The notes under the pieces: model-generated
Told to the model about the DNA's origin: nothing
Seen by the model: the letters and a program-made list of their open reading frames with translations, nothing else
Databases searched by the model: none
In this document: positions 19,015 through 28,084 of the stretch, in pieces
How positions within the stretch are numbered: position 1 is the stretch's first letter
Layout of the letters: every line of letters begins with the position of its first letter
NCBI GenBank assembly: GCA_942491465.1
Contig: CALOBA010000077.1
Location: forward strand, 48,037-112,036
Source of the DNA: CALOBA01 sp942491465
Lineage (GTDB): Bacteria; Pseudomonadota; Gammaproteobacteria; Chromatiales; Chromatiaceae
Length of the DNA: 64,000 nucleotides
Direction: 5' to 3'
Program-made: the position numbers and the translations under genes

Positions 19015-20115
19015 ATGCAGATCGAGATAGAACGAGCGTCCTTGTTGCCGGCGTTGATGGCGGTCGGTGGAGTCGTGGACAGACGACAGACGTTGCCGAT
19101 TTTGGCGAATTTGTTGGTCGATTGTTCGGATGGCACGGCGACGCTCTCGGCGACAGACCTGGAGTTGCAGGTGGTCACGCGGGTGAAGACGCTGAGGGCC
19201 GATGACGGACGGATTACATTGCCGGCCAAGAAGGTCATCGAAATTTGTAGGGCCTTGCCCGAGGACGCCAGGATTGCGCTGAAGGTCACCGGGGAGCGGG
19301 CGACATTGATCGCGGGACGCAGTCGGTTTGTCGTAAGCACGATGCCGGCGGAAGATTTTCCAACGCTGACAGAAGAGACCGAGGTCGCCAGCTTTTCCGT
19401 GCAGCAGGGGGTTCTGCGCCGATTGTTGGAGAAGGCCGCGATTTCAATGGCCCAGCAGGACGTGCGTTATTACTTGAACGGGGTATTGTTGCGGGTGGAA
19501 GCCGACGGGATCGTCGCTGTCGCTACGGATGGTCATCGGTTGAGTAAGATCCAGGGAACGGTTGAGGGCGTTAAGGGTGAGGGGACGCAGGTGATCGTTC
19601 CCTTCAAGAGCGTGATGGAGCTCAAGAGATTGCTGGAACCCTGCGCAAAGGAAGTACTGGTTCGGTGCTCGGACCGTACGCTCACGGCAGTGATGGATGG
19701 GACGGAGGTTAGGACGAAGCTGTTGGATGGACGTTATCCGGAGTTTGATCGGGTGATTCCGAAGGATCTCGACCGCCGAGCGCTGGTGGGGCGGGCGGCC
19801 CTGCAGGGGGCCCTGCATCGCACCGCGATCCTGTCGAATGAGAAGTTTAGGGGGGTGCGGGTAACCTTCAGTGAAGGGACATTGCGTTTGGAGTCCGAAA
19901 ATCCGGACCGAGAGGCGGCAGAGGAGGAGTTGGAGATCGAGTATTCCGGCGATGACGTGACCATCGGCTTCAACATTGGCTACTTGATGGACGTGCTTGG
20001 GGCGGTCGATGGCGAGCAGATCGAGGTGGCCTTTGCGGGGCCGGAGGGGAGTGCGATCTGGAAAGGGGAAGGGCAGCTGGATGAGACCTTTGTGGTGATG
20101 CCGATGCAGCTTTAG
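19015..20115 (+). CDS. dnaN: DNA polymerase III beta subunit (sliding clamp)
   Basis: The 366-residue protein matches the clamp family over its full length (E. coli: 366). It starts MQIEIERASLLPALMAVGGVVDRR and ends with the conserved VVMPMQL. The ring of two subunits tethers replicases and binds RecF-region and mismatch-repair partners. It lies between dnaA and recF, with recF starting 5 bp after its stop. Confidence 0.98.
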   Translation: MQIEIERASLLPALMAVGGVVDRRQTLPILANLLVDCSDGTATLSATDLELQVVTRVKTLRADDGRITLPAKKVIEICRALPEDARIALKVTGERATLIAGRSRFVVSTMPAEDFPTLTEETEVASFSVQQGVLRRLLEKAAISMAQQDVRYYLNGVLLRVEADGIVAVATDGHRLSKIQGTVEGVKGEGTQVIVPFKSVMELKRLLEPCAKEVLVRCSDRTLTAVMDGTEVRTKLLDGRYPEFDRVIPKDLDRRALVGRAALQGALHRTAILSNEKFRGVRVTFSEGTLRLESENPDREAAEEELEIEYSGDDVTIGFNIGYLMDVLGAVDGEQIEVAFAGPEGSAIWKGEGQLDETFVVMPMQL

Positions 20116-20120
20116 GTGTC

Positions 20121-21167
20121 TTGACGGTGGTCGAAAAGGTTGTTTTCGAGCATGTGAGGGGACGGGGCTTACGCGCACTGAAGGGGTTTGAGCTGGATTT
20201 GGGTGCGGGATGCAATTGGATTGTTGGCGACAATGGCGTCGGCAAGACCACGGTATTGGAGGCGTTGTACCTGCTTGCACGAGGCCGGTCGTTTAGGGGA
20301 CGCCGGATGGGGCCGTTGGTCGGTTGGTCAGAGCGATCCGCAGCGCTTGAGGGCAGGCTGAGGCAAGGACCACGATTGTTGAGGAGGCGGTGGGATTCCG
20401 TGAGTGGGCTTGCAGGGGAAGCGCAGAGTGGTCGCACTTGGGTGAGAATGGTGGGCGATCGGGCCTACGAGCTTGTCGAAGGCGGTCCGGCCTTGAGGCG
20501 GCGTTTCGTTGATTGGAACCTGGTTCAGCGCATGCCGAATTACCTCGAGGTTTGGAAGCGATTCAGGAGGGTTTCTGGGCAGCGAAACGCCTGGCTGCGA
20601 TCCGGTGGACAGGGTGCGCGGGTTTGGGACCAGAGCTACGCGGCGCTGCATGAAGAAATCGATCAAGCTAGGGGGCAATGGATTCATCGGCTTGAGCAGG
20701 AGTTGGAGCGGCTTGGTGGTCAGTTTCCGGCGCTTGCAGGGGTGGGCGTTCGTTGGCGATCGAGTCTAGGGCCCACCGGGTCAGCGCTGGAGGCGTTGGA
20801 AGCCGGAATCGGGCTGGATAGAGAACGCGGGTTCTCTGGATCAGGGCCCTCGCGGGGGGACTTCGTTTTGGAACGGAATGGTCGGGGCTGGACAGGGTCG
20901 CGGGGGGAGAATAAGGCCCTGGTCGTGTTGATGCAGATTGGCGCCGGTAGACTGATGGAGGCGGACGCCGGGATTCGGTCGTCGTGGCTGATCGACGACC
21001 TGCGCTCGGAACTGAGCCGGGGGTTTAGCGAGACCCTGCTGGCGCTGGTGCGGCAACAGGAATGTCAGGTCGTCGTGACGGCTTTGGAGGTGCCAAGTGG
21101 AGATGTGGGAGCAGAGGTGGGGACGTTGTTCCACGTGGAACACGATGGCACACTGACCCGCCGATGA
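20121..21167 (+). CDS. recF: DNA replication and repair protein RecF
   Basis: The 348-residue SMC-like ATPase has Walker A (GDNGVGKTTVLEA), RGRSFRG, a signature region and a C-terminal Walker B-like LIDDLRSEL. It loads RecA at gaps with RecO and RecR. The start is TTG at 20121; a GTG two codons later is an alternative. Its 3' end encodes LFHVEH, a sequence produced by the parS palindrome embedded at 21127-21142. The central part is Gly/Trp-rich and less conserved than usual. Confidence 0.93.
   Translation: MTVVEKVVFEHVRGRGLRALKGFELDLGAGCNWIVGDNGVGKTTVLEALYLLARGRSFRGRRMGPLVGWSERSAALEGRLRQGPRLLRRRWDSVSGLAGEAQSGRTWVRMVGDRAYELVEGGPALRRRFVDWNLVQRMPNYLEVWKRFRRVSGQRNAWLRSGGQGARVWDQSYAALHEEIDQARGQWIHRLEQELERLGGQFPALAGVGVRWRSSLGPTGSALEALEAGIGLDRERGFSGSGPSRGDFVLERNGRGWTGSRGENKALVVLMQIGAGRLMEADAGIRSSWLIDDLRSELSRGFSETLLALVRQQECQVVVTALEVPSGDVGAEVGTLFHVEHDGTLTRR
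21127..21142. promoter_or_regulatory. parS: parS centromere site
   Basis: TGTTCCACGTGGAACA is a perfect 16-bp palindrome identical to a widely used ParB-binding site. It lies within the last codons of recF, about 16 kb from parAB, inside the origin domain where parS sites are expected. No second perfect copy was noticed in this window by eye. Confidence 0.92.
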
Positions 21168-21200
21168 GTGCCCCCACACCAGTAAGCCCCTAGAAATTGT

Positions 21201-21221
21201 TTATACACAGTCGGTTATAAT
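21201..21221 (+). promoter_or_regulatory. DnaA box next to a probable gyrB promoter -10 element
   Basis: TTATACACA (21201-21209) fits the DnaA-box consensus TTWTNCACA. Six bases later is TATAAT (21216-21221), a perfect -10 hexamer, with only a weak -35 upstream. The pair lies in the 275-bp recF-gyrB gap. DnaA binding here would sit over the promoter spacer. The remaining 220 bp to the gyrB ATG would be a long leader in which no known riboswitch was recognised. Confidence 0.6.
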
Positions 21222-21442
21222 GCTTAGACCGTCGACCGACGCCGCCTGGCGTTCCACCAGCCGATATCCGCTACCGGAAGGAGCGTTCCTCCAGCGCCGG
21301 GGCAACCACAGCCTCCCCTCGGTCTCGCGCGGCACCCCAAGCGCCGTTACTTAGTAATCTTTCCGCCAACACCCACGCCCGCCGACGATTTCGCCAGGAA
21401 TCTAGTACAGGCCGGACTGGATGCCGAAAACAGGTCAAATCC

Positions 21443-23842
21443 ATGAGCTATGACTCCTCAAACATCAAAGTCCTTCGTGGCCTCGACGCCGTCCGCAAGC
21501 GCCCTGGCATGTATATCGGAGATACCGATGATGGCACCGGTCTACACCACATGGTGTTCGAGGTCGTGGACAACTCGATCGATGAAGCCTTGGCCGGCCA
21601 TTGCACCGAGATTCGTGTCACTATCCACCCAGACAAATCCGTAACCGTTGAGGATAACGGGCGCGGCATCCCCGTCGATATTCACCCCGAGGAGCAACGC
21701 TCCGCCGCCGAGGTGATCATGACCATACTGCATGCCGGCGGCAAATTCGACGACAACTCCTATAAGGTCTCCGGTGGTCTACATGGTGTCGGCGTTTCGG
21801 TGGTGAACGCCCTGTCGGAACACCTGCATCTTGAGATCTCCCGAGGTGGAACCCTCCACGAACAGGAGTTCGCCTTAGGTAAGCCGCTCTATCCGCTGAG
21901 ACCCGTTCGCGAGACCGATCAGACCGGAACGCGCGTTCGATTTAAGCCCTCATCTACGATCTTTACAGATCTAGAGTTCCACTACGATATCCTTTCGAAA
22001 CGGCTGCGCGAGCTATCCTTTTTGAACTCCGGCGTTCGAATCGTTCTCCGTGACGAACGCACAGACAGGGAATCCATCTTTGAGTATCAGGGTGGCATCC
22101 GCGCCTTTGTTGAATATCTAAACGCCAAGAAGTCGCCAACTCACGCTACGGTGGTCTATTTCTCCGATACGCGTAACGACATCACCGTGGAAATGGCATT
22201 GCAATGGAACGACTCCTATCAGGAGAGCATCTTTTGCTTCACCAACAATATTCCACAAAAAGACGGCGGCACCCACTTGGCCGGCTTCCGCTCCGGGCTA
22301 ACCCGAACACTGAACAACTACATCGAGCGCGAATCTCTGGACCGCAACCAAAAGGCGCGTCCTGTTGGGGACGATGCGCGAGAGGGGTTGACGGCCGTCG
22401 TTTCGGTAAAGGTCCCCGATCCCAAGTTCTCGTCGCAGACGAAGGATAAGCTCGTCTCGTCCGAGGTAAAGACCGTTGTCGAATCGCTCCTTGCACAGCA
22501 CTTCGACGCCTTCCTCGAAGAGCACCCCCAGGAAGCCCGCACCATAGCGAACAAGATGCTCGAAGCTGCTCGTGCGCGGGACGCTGCCCGCAAGGCGAGA
22601 GAAATGACCCGGCGCAAAGGTGTCCTTGATGTTGCCGGGTTGCCGGGTAAGCTGGCCGATTGTCAAGAGAAAGACCCTGCCCAATCAGAGTTGTTCATTG
22701 TCGAGGGCGATTCCGCCGGCGGGTCAGCCAAGCAGGGTCGAGATCGCGCATTCCAAGCAATCCTGCCCCTCAAAGGCAAGATCCTCAATGTGGAGAAGGC
22801 CCGATTCGATAAAATGCTCTCCTCAGCCGAGGTCGGAACACTGATCACGGCACTGGGCTGCGGCATCGGTCGGGAAGAGTATGATCCTGATCGCCTGCGC
22901 TACCATCGAATCATCGTGATGACCGACGCGGACGTAGATGGTGCCCATATTCGCACCCTGTTGCTGACCTTCTTTTATCGCCAGATGCCCGAGCTCGTCG
23001 ACCGAGGTCACGTCTTCATCGCCCAACCGCCCCTCTATAAGGTCAAGCGCAGCAAGGCGGAGAACTACCTGCTGGACGACGCGGAATTGGGCGAATCCCT
23101 GGTCCGCGCCGCCTTGGACAAGGCTGCCCTTTATCCAGCGCAGGACGATGAGCAGCTCTCGGCCACAGCGTTCAACGAAATTCTGCGCGACTATCATCTC
23201 TACCGGGCGATCGTCGCGCGTCTGGCAAACCGCTACGACCCGCTATTCTTGACCGAACTGCTCAACGTGCCCGCGTTTCCAACGCAGGAGCCAACGGACG
23301 CCGCAGCAATCTCGGCCTGGTGCGAAACCTTAGCAACAAGAATCGCCGGGAGCACACCGCCTGCGGTGGCCTACGCGCTACGCTACGATGACGCCAACGA
23401 GAGGCGTGGACTCGAGCTCACCCGCTTCGTCCATGGTGTACCGGAAACCAAGACAATCGCCCTTGAGTTTTTCGACTCCGCTGACTATCGGCACATTGCC
23501 AGCACCGCGGCTAAGGTTGATGCCCTAGTCGCGCCCGGCGGCCGCGTCCAGCGCGGAGAGCGACAACGTGAAATCGAACATTTCGGAGAGGCCTACGACT
23601 GGCTGATTACGGAAGCGAAACGCGGCGTCCAAATTCAACGTTACAAGGGCCTAGGTGAGATGAATCCCGGGCAGCTCTGGGAAACCACGATGGACCCGAC
23701 AACCCGCAGGTTGCTCCGGGTGACGATTGAAGACGCGGTCGCCGCCGATCAGATCTTTACCACGTTGATGGGTGACCAAGTAGAGCCGCGGCGCGAATTT
23801 ATCGAGCGGCATGCGCTGGACGCCGAAAACATCGATATCTAG
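21443..23842 (+). CDS. gyrB: DNA gyrase subunit B
   Basis: The 799-residue type IIA topoisomerase subunit has a GHKL ATPase domain (EVVDNSIDEALAGH, DNGRGIPV, GGLHGVGVSVVNAL), a transducer domain, the TOPRIM domain (EGDSAGGSAKQGRD, MTDADVDGAHIRTLLLTFFYRQ), and the proteobacterial insertion before the QRYKGLGEMNPGQLWETTM end. It supercoils DNA with GyrA. It is the last gene of the dnaA-dnaN-recF-gyrB group. mipA-like follows after 14 bp. Confidence 0.98.
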   Translation: MSYDSSNIKVLRGLDAVRKRPGMYIGDTDDGTGLHHMVFEVVDNSIDEALAGHCTEIRVTIHPDKSVTVEDNGRGIPVDIHPEEQRSAAEVIMTILHAGGKFDDNSYKVSGGLHGVGVSVVNALSEHLHLEISRGGTLHEQEFALGKPLYPLRPVRETDQTGTRVRFKPSSTIFTDLEFHYDILSKRLRELSFLNSGVRIVLRDERTDRESIFEYQGGIRAFVEYLNAKKSPTHATVVYFSDTRNDITVEMALQWNDSYQESIFCFTNNIPQKDGGTHLAGFRSGLTRTLNNYIERESLDRNQKARPVGDDAREGLTAVVSVKVPDPKFSSQTKDKLVSSEVKTVVESLLAQHFDAFLEEHPQEARTIANKMLEAARARDAARKAREMTRRKGVLDVAGLPGKLADCQEKDPAQSELFIVEGDSAGGSAKQGRDRAFQAILPLKGKILNVEKARFDKMLSSAEVGTLITALGCGIGREEYDPDRLRYHRIIVMTDADVDGAHIRTLLLTFFYRQMPELVDRGHVFIAQPPLYKVKRSKAENYLLDDAELGESLVRAALDKAALYPAQDDEQLSATAFNEILRDYHLYRAIVARLANRYDPLFLTELLNVPAFPTQEPTDAAAISAWCETLATRIAGSTPPAVAYALRYDDANERRGLELTRFVHGVPETKTIALEFFDSADYRHIASTAAKVDALVAPGGRVQRGERQREIEHFGEAYDWLITEAKRGVQIQRYKGLGEMNPGQLWETTMDPTTRRLLRVTIEDAVAADQIFTTLMGDQVEPRREFIERHALDAENIDI

Positions 23843-23856
23843 CCCCCTCAACCCCC

Positions 23857-24705
23857 ATGACTTCGGCTAAGACCATCCTAACGGCTGCATTGATCGCAGC
23901 CGCTGGCCAGCTTCCCGCCGCGGAGCGCCTCCCTGTTTGGGAGTTTGGGCTCGGCGGCGGCGTCATCCGCATACCGGATTACCGTGGCTCAGACGAGGCA
24001 TCGGTCTATCCCTATCCATTTGTCATGCCAATCTATCGGGGGCGTTATCTCCAAGCCGATGAAGAAGGCATTAAGGGTGTCCTCGGTGAGACAAGCCGCC
24101 TCCGCTTCGACTTCAGTCTCGACGGTAACGTCCCTGTCACCAGCGACAACGACGCACGCCGAGGGATGGACGACCTCGACCCGGTGTTCCAGATCGGCCC
24201 GATGCTACGCTACAAGCCCTGGAAATCACAGGTCGGACAGCGCTCTCTTATCCTGGATCTCCCGATCCGGGCGGCGCTCTCCTTGGGCAGCGGTGTGGAC
24301 TATGTCGGCTATGCGATCACCCCCCGGGTGTCTTATCGTCAGCGGGTGAAGCTGCCGGGCGGCTCATGGAAGTGGTCCACGGGCCTCTCTGCCTTTTACG
24401 GTTCCGAAGGGCTGCACGACTACTACTACCAAGTCGATCCAGCGGACGTGACGGCCTGGAGGCCCGCCTACCAGGCCGAAGCCGGCTTCGGAGGCTGGCG
24501 TCTCCAAACCAACCTCTACCGTCGCGACCCGAAGAAGCTCCTCAGCTTCTACGCGCTCTACGATGACGTTCGCGGCGCAAACTTCGCCGATAGTCCGCTC
24601 GTGCGCAGCAACGGGGGATTCACATTCGGAGTGCTGGTCACCTGGTTTTTCGTGCAATCGAAGGATCTGGTCGAGGTGAAGCAGTGGGAATGGGAGACCC
24701 GTTGA
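23857..24705 (+). CDS. MipA/OmpV family outer-membrane protein
   Basis: The 282-residue protein has a signal peptide ending near PAAERLP (about residue 22). Amphipathic beta strands follow, typical of the MipA/OmpV family, with GGGVIRIPDYRGSDEASVYPYP near the N-terminus and a C-terminal strand. Members are outer-membrane beta-barrels; E. coli MipA scaffolds murein enzymes. Position right after gyrB suggests co-transcription or chance proximity. The actual role here is not shown by the sequence. Confidence 0.88.
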   Translation: MTSAKTILTAALIAAAGQLPAAERLPVWEFGLGGGVIRIPDYRGSDEASVYPYPFVMPIYRGRYLQADEEGIKGVLGETSRLRFDFSLDGNVPVTSDNDARRGMDDLDPVFQIGPMLRYKPWKSQVGQRSLILDLPIRAALSLGSGVDYVGYAITPRVSYRQRVKLPGGSWKWSTGLSAFYGSEGLHDYYYQVDPADVTAWRPAYQAEAGFGGWRLQTNLYRRDPKKLLSFYALYDDVRGANFADSPLVRSNGGFTFGVLVTWFFVQSKDLVEVKQWEWETR

Positions 24706-24782
24706 GGGCATGGCCGAGCCATCGTAGAACACCCCGCTCCGACGTACCAAGAACGCCAGGTTAACGCTCGCCCCAGTCTTCG

Positions 24783-26372
24783 ATGGACGCATCCAAGCAG
24801 AGCGCGCACCCCCGGACCTCATTGCAAGGGTCGATCAACCCGACCATCGCGTGTCCAGCGGGTAGTGCAAGCCTCAACGAAACCGCAACCGACTGGGTGC
24901 GGGAGACGGCATTTGGCCGTTGGTTTCTGGGTACCGAGACATGGGTTAACTACGTTCTTCGGCCGGCCATCGATCACCTCGTGGGGCTACTCGGCGACCG
25001 TTGTCCGACGGCCGGCCATATCCTCGACCTCGGTTGCGGCGAAGGACAATCGATCCCTTTGATCTGCCGGAGTTTGGAACCCAAGTCCGTCACCGCGTTG
25101 GACGTCGATCCCGACGCCCTGGCTATCGCTCGCCACACTGCTGCCTCCAACTCGGCGGTATCTATCCGCATCGTCCGATCTACGGCAAGCCGGCTTCCCC
25201 TCCCGTCATCATCCGTCGACGTGGTTCTTTGCCACCAACTACTCCATCACCTATATCACCAAGATGCCGCTGTTGCCGAAATACACCGCGTCTTGCGCCC
25301 AGGTGGATGGCTGTTGCTGTCGGAATCCTGTCGTCCATTCATCGAGTCCTGGCCCGTCAAGCTCCTGTTTCGGCACCCCCGAGGTGTACAACATGACGCC
25401 GGCGACTACGTCGAGATGGTTCGACGCTGCGGATTTTCCGTCGCTGATGATGACGTGACATGGACGAGGCCCTGGTGGTCAACCTACGACTTGGGCCTGC
25501 ATGAACGGGTCTTCCCAGCGCACTATGCGCAGACCGTGGCGCGACATCCGACAGAAATCCTACTCGCTGGCCAGAAACTCCCCTGTTCCGACAATTCGAC
25601 GGCGACCCCCCATATGACTGAATCACCGACATCACCGGATCGACTCCCGCCACATCCCGTCTTAACCCAACACTACCGCGAAGATGGCGATCGGGTCCGC
25701 TACATTCGCGGTCTGTTCGATGAGACGGCCGACGGCTATGATCGGATCAATGCCTGGATGAGCCTCAACCGTGGAGAGCAGTATCGCTACGACATGCTGG
25801 TCAAGGCGGCCCTGAAACCTGGCGACCACGTCTTAGATGTGGCCACCGGAACCGGTGTCTTAGCGGCTCATGCGCAAGGATTGGTTGGCGAGACCGGCCT
25901 TGTCCTTGCGATGGACCCGAGCCTTTCCATGCTTGCGGTTGCGGGCCGTCGAGGGGTGGCCCGGCGGGTCGCTGGAATCGCAGAGCGCCTTCCACTGCCG
26001 GACAATAGCCTGGACTTGATCTCCATGGGCTACGCGCTGCGCCACGTCAATGACCTGATCACCACATTCGACGAATACCGTCGTGTCCTCCGTCCCGGCG
26101 GTAAGCTGATGATTCTGGAGATGGTCCCCCCGTCTTCCAAACTGGGTTACGCCATGACCCGGCTGTACCTGAAGTACCTCGTACCGGGGATCGCATCAGT
26201 GGTGACCGGCAGCGGCAAAGGTCACAGGCTCATGAGCTACTACTGGGATACCGTCTCTACCTGTGTCCCGCCGAGAACGGTCATGAACGCCTTACGTCAA
26301 GTGGGCTTTGACGATGTCGAGCGTTCCGTTCAGTTCGGCATACTCACGGAATACCGGGCGACCAATCTCTGA
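24783..26372 (+). CDS. Fused tandem SAM-dependent methyltransferases (class I + UbiE-like)
   Basis: The single 529-residue frame has two complete Rossmann methyltransferase domains. The first (about 40-265) has motif I LDLGCGEGQS (81-90) and a post-motif LRPGGWLLLSE. The second (about 290-529) has LDVATGTGVLAAH (351-363) and looks like UbiE/MenG. Methyltransferase genes commonly accompany aryl polyene clusters, where they methylate the aryl head group. An internal ATG at 25614 lies at the domain boundary but has no ribosome site. The last 43 bp overlap the convergent esterase gene. A C-methylation role for the head group is inference from the neighbours. Confidence 0.82.
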   Translation: MDASKQSAHPRTSLQGSINPTIACPAGSASLNETATDWVRETAFGRWFLGTETWVNYVLRPAIDHLVGLLGDRCPTAGHILDLGCGEGQSIPLICRSLEPKSVTALDVDPDALAIARHTAASNSAVSIRIVRSTASRLPLPSSSVDVVLCHQLLHHLYHQDAAVAEIHRVLRPGGWLLLSESCRPFIESWPVKLLFRHPRGVQHDAGDYVEMVRRCGFSVADDDVTWTRPWWSTYDLGLHERVFPAHYAQTVARHPTEILLAGQKLPCSDNSTATPHMTESPTSPDRLPPHPVLTQHYREDGDRVRYIRGLFDETADGYDRINAWMSLNRGEQYRYDMLVKAALKPGDHVLDVATGTGVLAAHAQGLVGETGLVLAMDPSLSMLAVAGRRGVARRVAGIAERLPLPDNSLDLISMGYALRHVNDLITTFDEYRRVLRPGGKLMILEMVPPSSKLGYAMTRLYLKYLVPGIASVVTGSGKGHRLMSYYWDTVSTCVPPRTVMNALRQVGFDDVERSVQFGILTEYRATNL

Positions 26373-27604
26373 ACGGACAGTAACTGCACGACAATGAACT
26401 CCACCGCGCGGGAATCGTGCAAGGTCAGGCCATGTTCACTCTCGAAGCCCCTGATAACGGTCGCCTGTTCCTGCAACCATAAGGGAATCTGGCTCGACAA
26501 CGGCACGACGCCGTCACCGCCGGTGCCGGTGCGAAACGTGAACACCAACACATAGGGAATACTCGCCGGTTGCTCCCAGGCCCCGAGTCGATCCAGGTAA
26601 TCACTCCCCGCCGCAAGCTCCCGCCAGCTAGGGATCACGATCGGGGCCCTGGCGACACCCGTTCTCGCGGACCGCAACCCCCCCATCGGACTATTGATTG
26701 TTACCAAGGACAGCACCCGGAGCCCCCGCTGCCTCTCTCCTAGGGTTCGAACGAGTGAGCGGGCCACCAGCCCTCCCATGCTATGGCCAACCACGTGTAG
26801 CGCATCCAGACCCCAACGATTTCTGAGCTCCACAATCCCCTCGGCCAGCCAATCTCCGACCACATCGAGCCCCACCCCTGAGGGATAGTATGCAATCAGC
26901 ACCTGCATGCCACTGTGCCGCAACCCCGACGCGAGCGTCGCCCAATCCCGCGGGCCGCCGCCATTTCCGTGGATCAACAACACCATCGGTCTCTTCGGGT
27001 CGTATCGGCCCAACAGAAAAAGACCAGAGCCAACCCGATCCATGAAATCCAACGGGCGCCATATCCCCAGCTGATAATACCCACGGGAGAATATCTCATC
27101 GTCCAACGACCCGACCCGGCCGATATTCTCACGCGATGCGCGGGCAGCGTACTCAAGCACGGCGTCCCCGCTAAACGCCAACATCCGATCCACCCGCAAG
27201 GCCGGTGCCTGGATACGCTCCCCGGCTTTCACCCGCAACACCATCGGTTCCGGCTCCCCGGAGAAGATCAAGGCCTCATCTTCATCCACCTCCCGGTTTC
27301 CATTCTCGTCTGCAAAGGCAATCAGCAGATAGTTGCCGGGCCGGACCCGAAATTGGAACGAGCCGTCATCGTTCGGCGTCAGCCAATCTTCCCGGCGAAA
27401 GCGCTCCACCCCTTGCTGAGTGAGCAGCGCGGCGATGACATCTCCGCTGGCACTAGGCTCGCCCTCTATCCGACCGTCAATAATAGCCAGGTCTTCCAGT
27501 TCAGCGACCTGCGCCTGGACGCGAAGTATCTGGCCGCATGCGCTTCCAACAAACGGAAGCAGGACTAGGAGAAGCAATCTCAAGCCTCGAAATCGGCTAC
27601 CCAT
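26330..27604 (-). CDS. Secreted alpha/beta-fold hydrolase (esterase/lipase-like)
   Basis: The 424-residue protein starts with a signal sequence ending VGSAC, an imperfect lipobox (Gly instead of Leu at -3), so it may be a lipoprotein. Residues about 40-140 look like a beta-sandwich carrying an acidic ADENGNREVDEDEAL loop that could bind calcium. The C-terminal hydrolase domain has an oxyanion HGNGG and the nucleophile elbow GHSMGG. It lies between the methyltransferase and the carrier-protein gene on the opposite strand. Whether it serves the pigment pathway, for example as a thioesterase substitute, is unknown. Confidence 0.83.
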   Translation of the reverse strand: MGSRFRGLRLLLLVLLPFVGSACGQILRVQAQVAELEDLAIIDGRIEGEPSASGDVIAALLTQQGVERFRREDWLTPNDDGSFQFRVRPGNYLLIAFADENGNREVDEDEALIFSGEPEPMVLRVKAGERIQAPALRVDRMLAFSGDAVLEYAARASRENIGRVGSLDDEIFSRGYYQLGIWRPLDFMDRVGSGLFLLGRYDPKRPMVLLIHGNGGGPRDWATLASGLRHSGMQVLIAYYPSGVGLDVVGDWLAEGIVELRNRWGLDALHVVGHSMGGLVARSLVRTLGERQRGLRVLSLVTINSPMGGLRSARTGVARAPIVIPSWRELAAGSDYLDRLGAWEQPASIPYVLVFTFRTGTGGDGVVPLSSQIPLWLQEQATVIRGFESEHGLTLHDSRAVEFIVVQLLSVQRLVARYSVSMPN

Positions 27605-27802
27605 TTCAACCTCTTATCTAACTCGCCAACCTTTCTGACGAACCCGCCAAAGTCTGCGCCCACCACACTATGACCGTTCGCTGGATGTCGTGTAAACTCT
27701 CCGAACGACCATTGGTGCGGACGCATCTGAACGACCTGTGCGCGTTTACGGCCCGTACCTTCGATGGCTCTTTTGAGCGTGAACGCCGACTTTTGCTGAC
27801 CT

Positions 27803-28084
27803 ATGAACGATCAAGGCTTTGAGGTAACGCCTAGCCTCGAAGATGTCGAGCGTCTTATCATCGACACCCTCCACTTGGATGAAGTCGGCATCAAGACCAT
27901 CGACGCCGACGCGCCACTCTTCCGGGATGGGCTCGGGCTCGACTCCATCGATGCCCTGGAGCTCTCGCTGGCGGTTTCCAAGACCTTCGACTGCCGCATC
28001 AGCGCCGATAATCCGGACATCCAGGAGATTTTTTCATCGCTTAGGAACCTGACCGGATACATCCAGCGTCACCGCTCGTCATGA
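27803..28084 (+). CDS. Acyl carrier protein of the aryl-polyene-type cluster
   Basis: The 93-residue protein has the phosphopantetheine attachment site Ser in GLGLDSIDALEL. It carries the growing polyene. Its stop overlaps the start of the next gene (ATGA), so it heads a long coupled transcript. The 198 bp before it separate it from the divergent esterase gene and must hold the promoters. Known aryl polyene clusters encode two carrier proteins; only this one was found. Confidence 0.93.
   Translation: MNDQGFEVTPSLEDVERLIIDTLHLDEVGIKTIDADAPLFRDGLGLDSIDALELSLAVSKTFDCRISADNPDIQEIFSSLRNLTGYIQRHRSS

Noticed and set aside
27670..27822. Second carrier protein just before the annotated one
   Set aside because: The short open frame lacks a DSL/DSI phosphopantetheine motif and overlaps the start of the real carrier gene.
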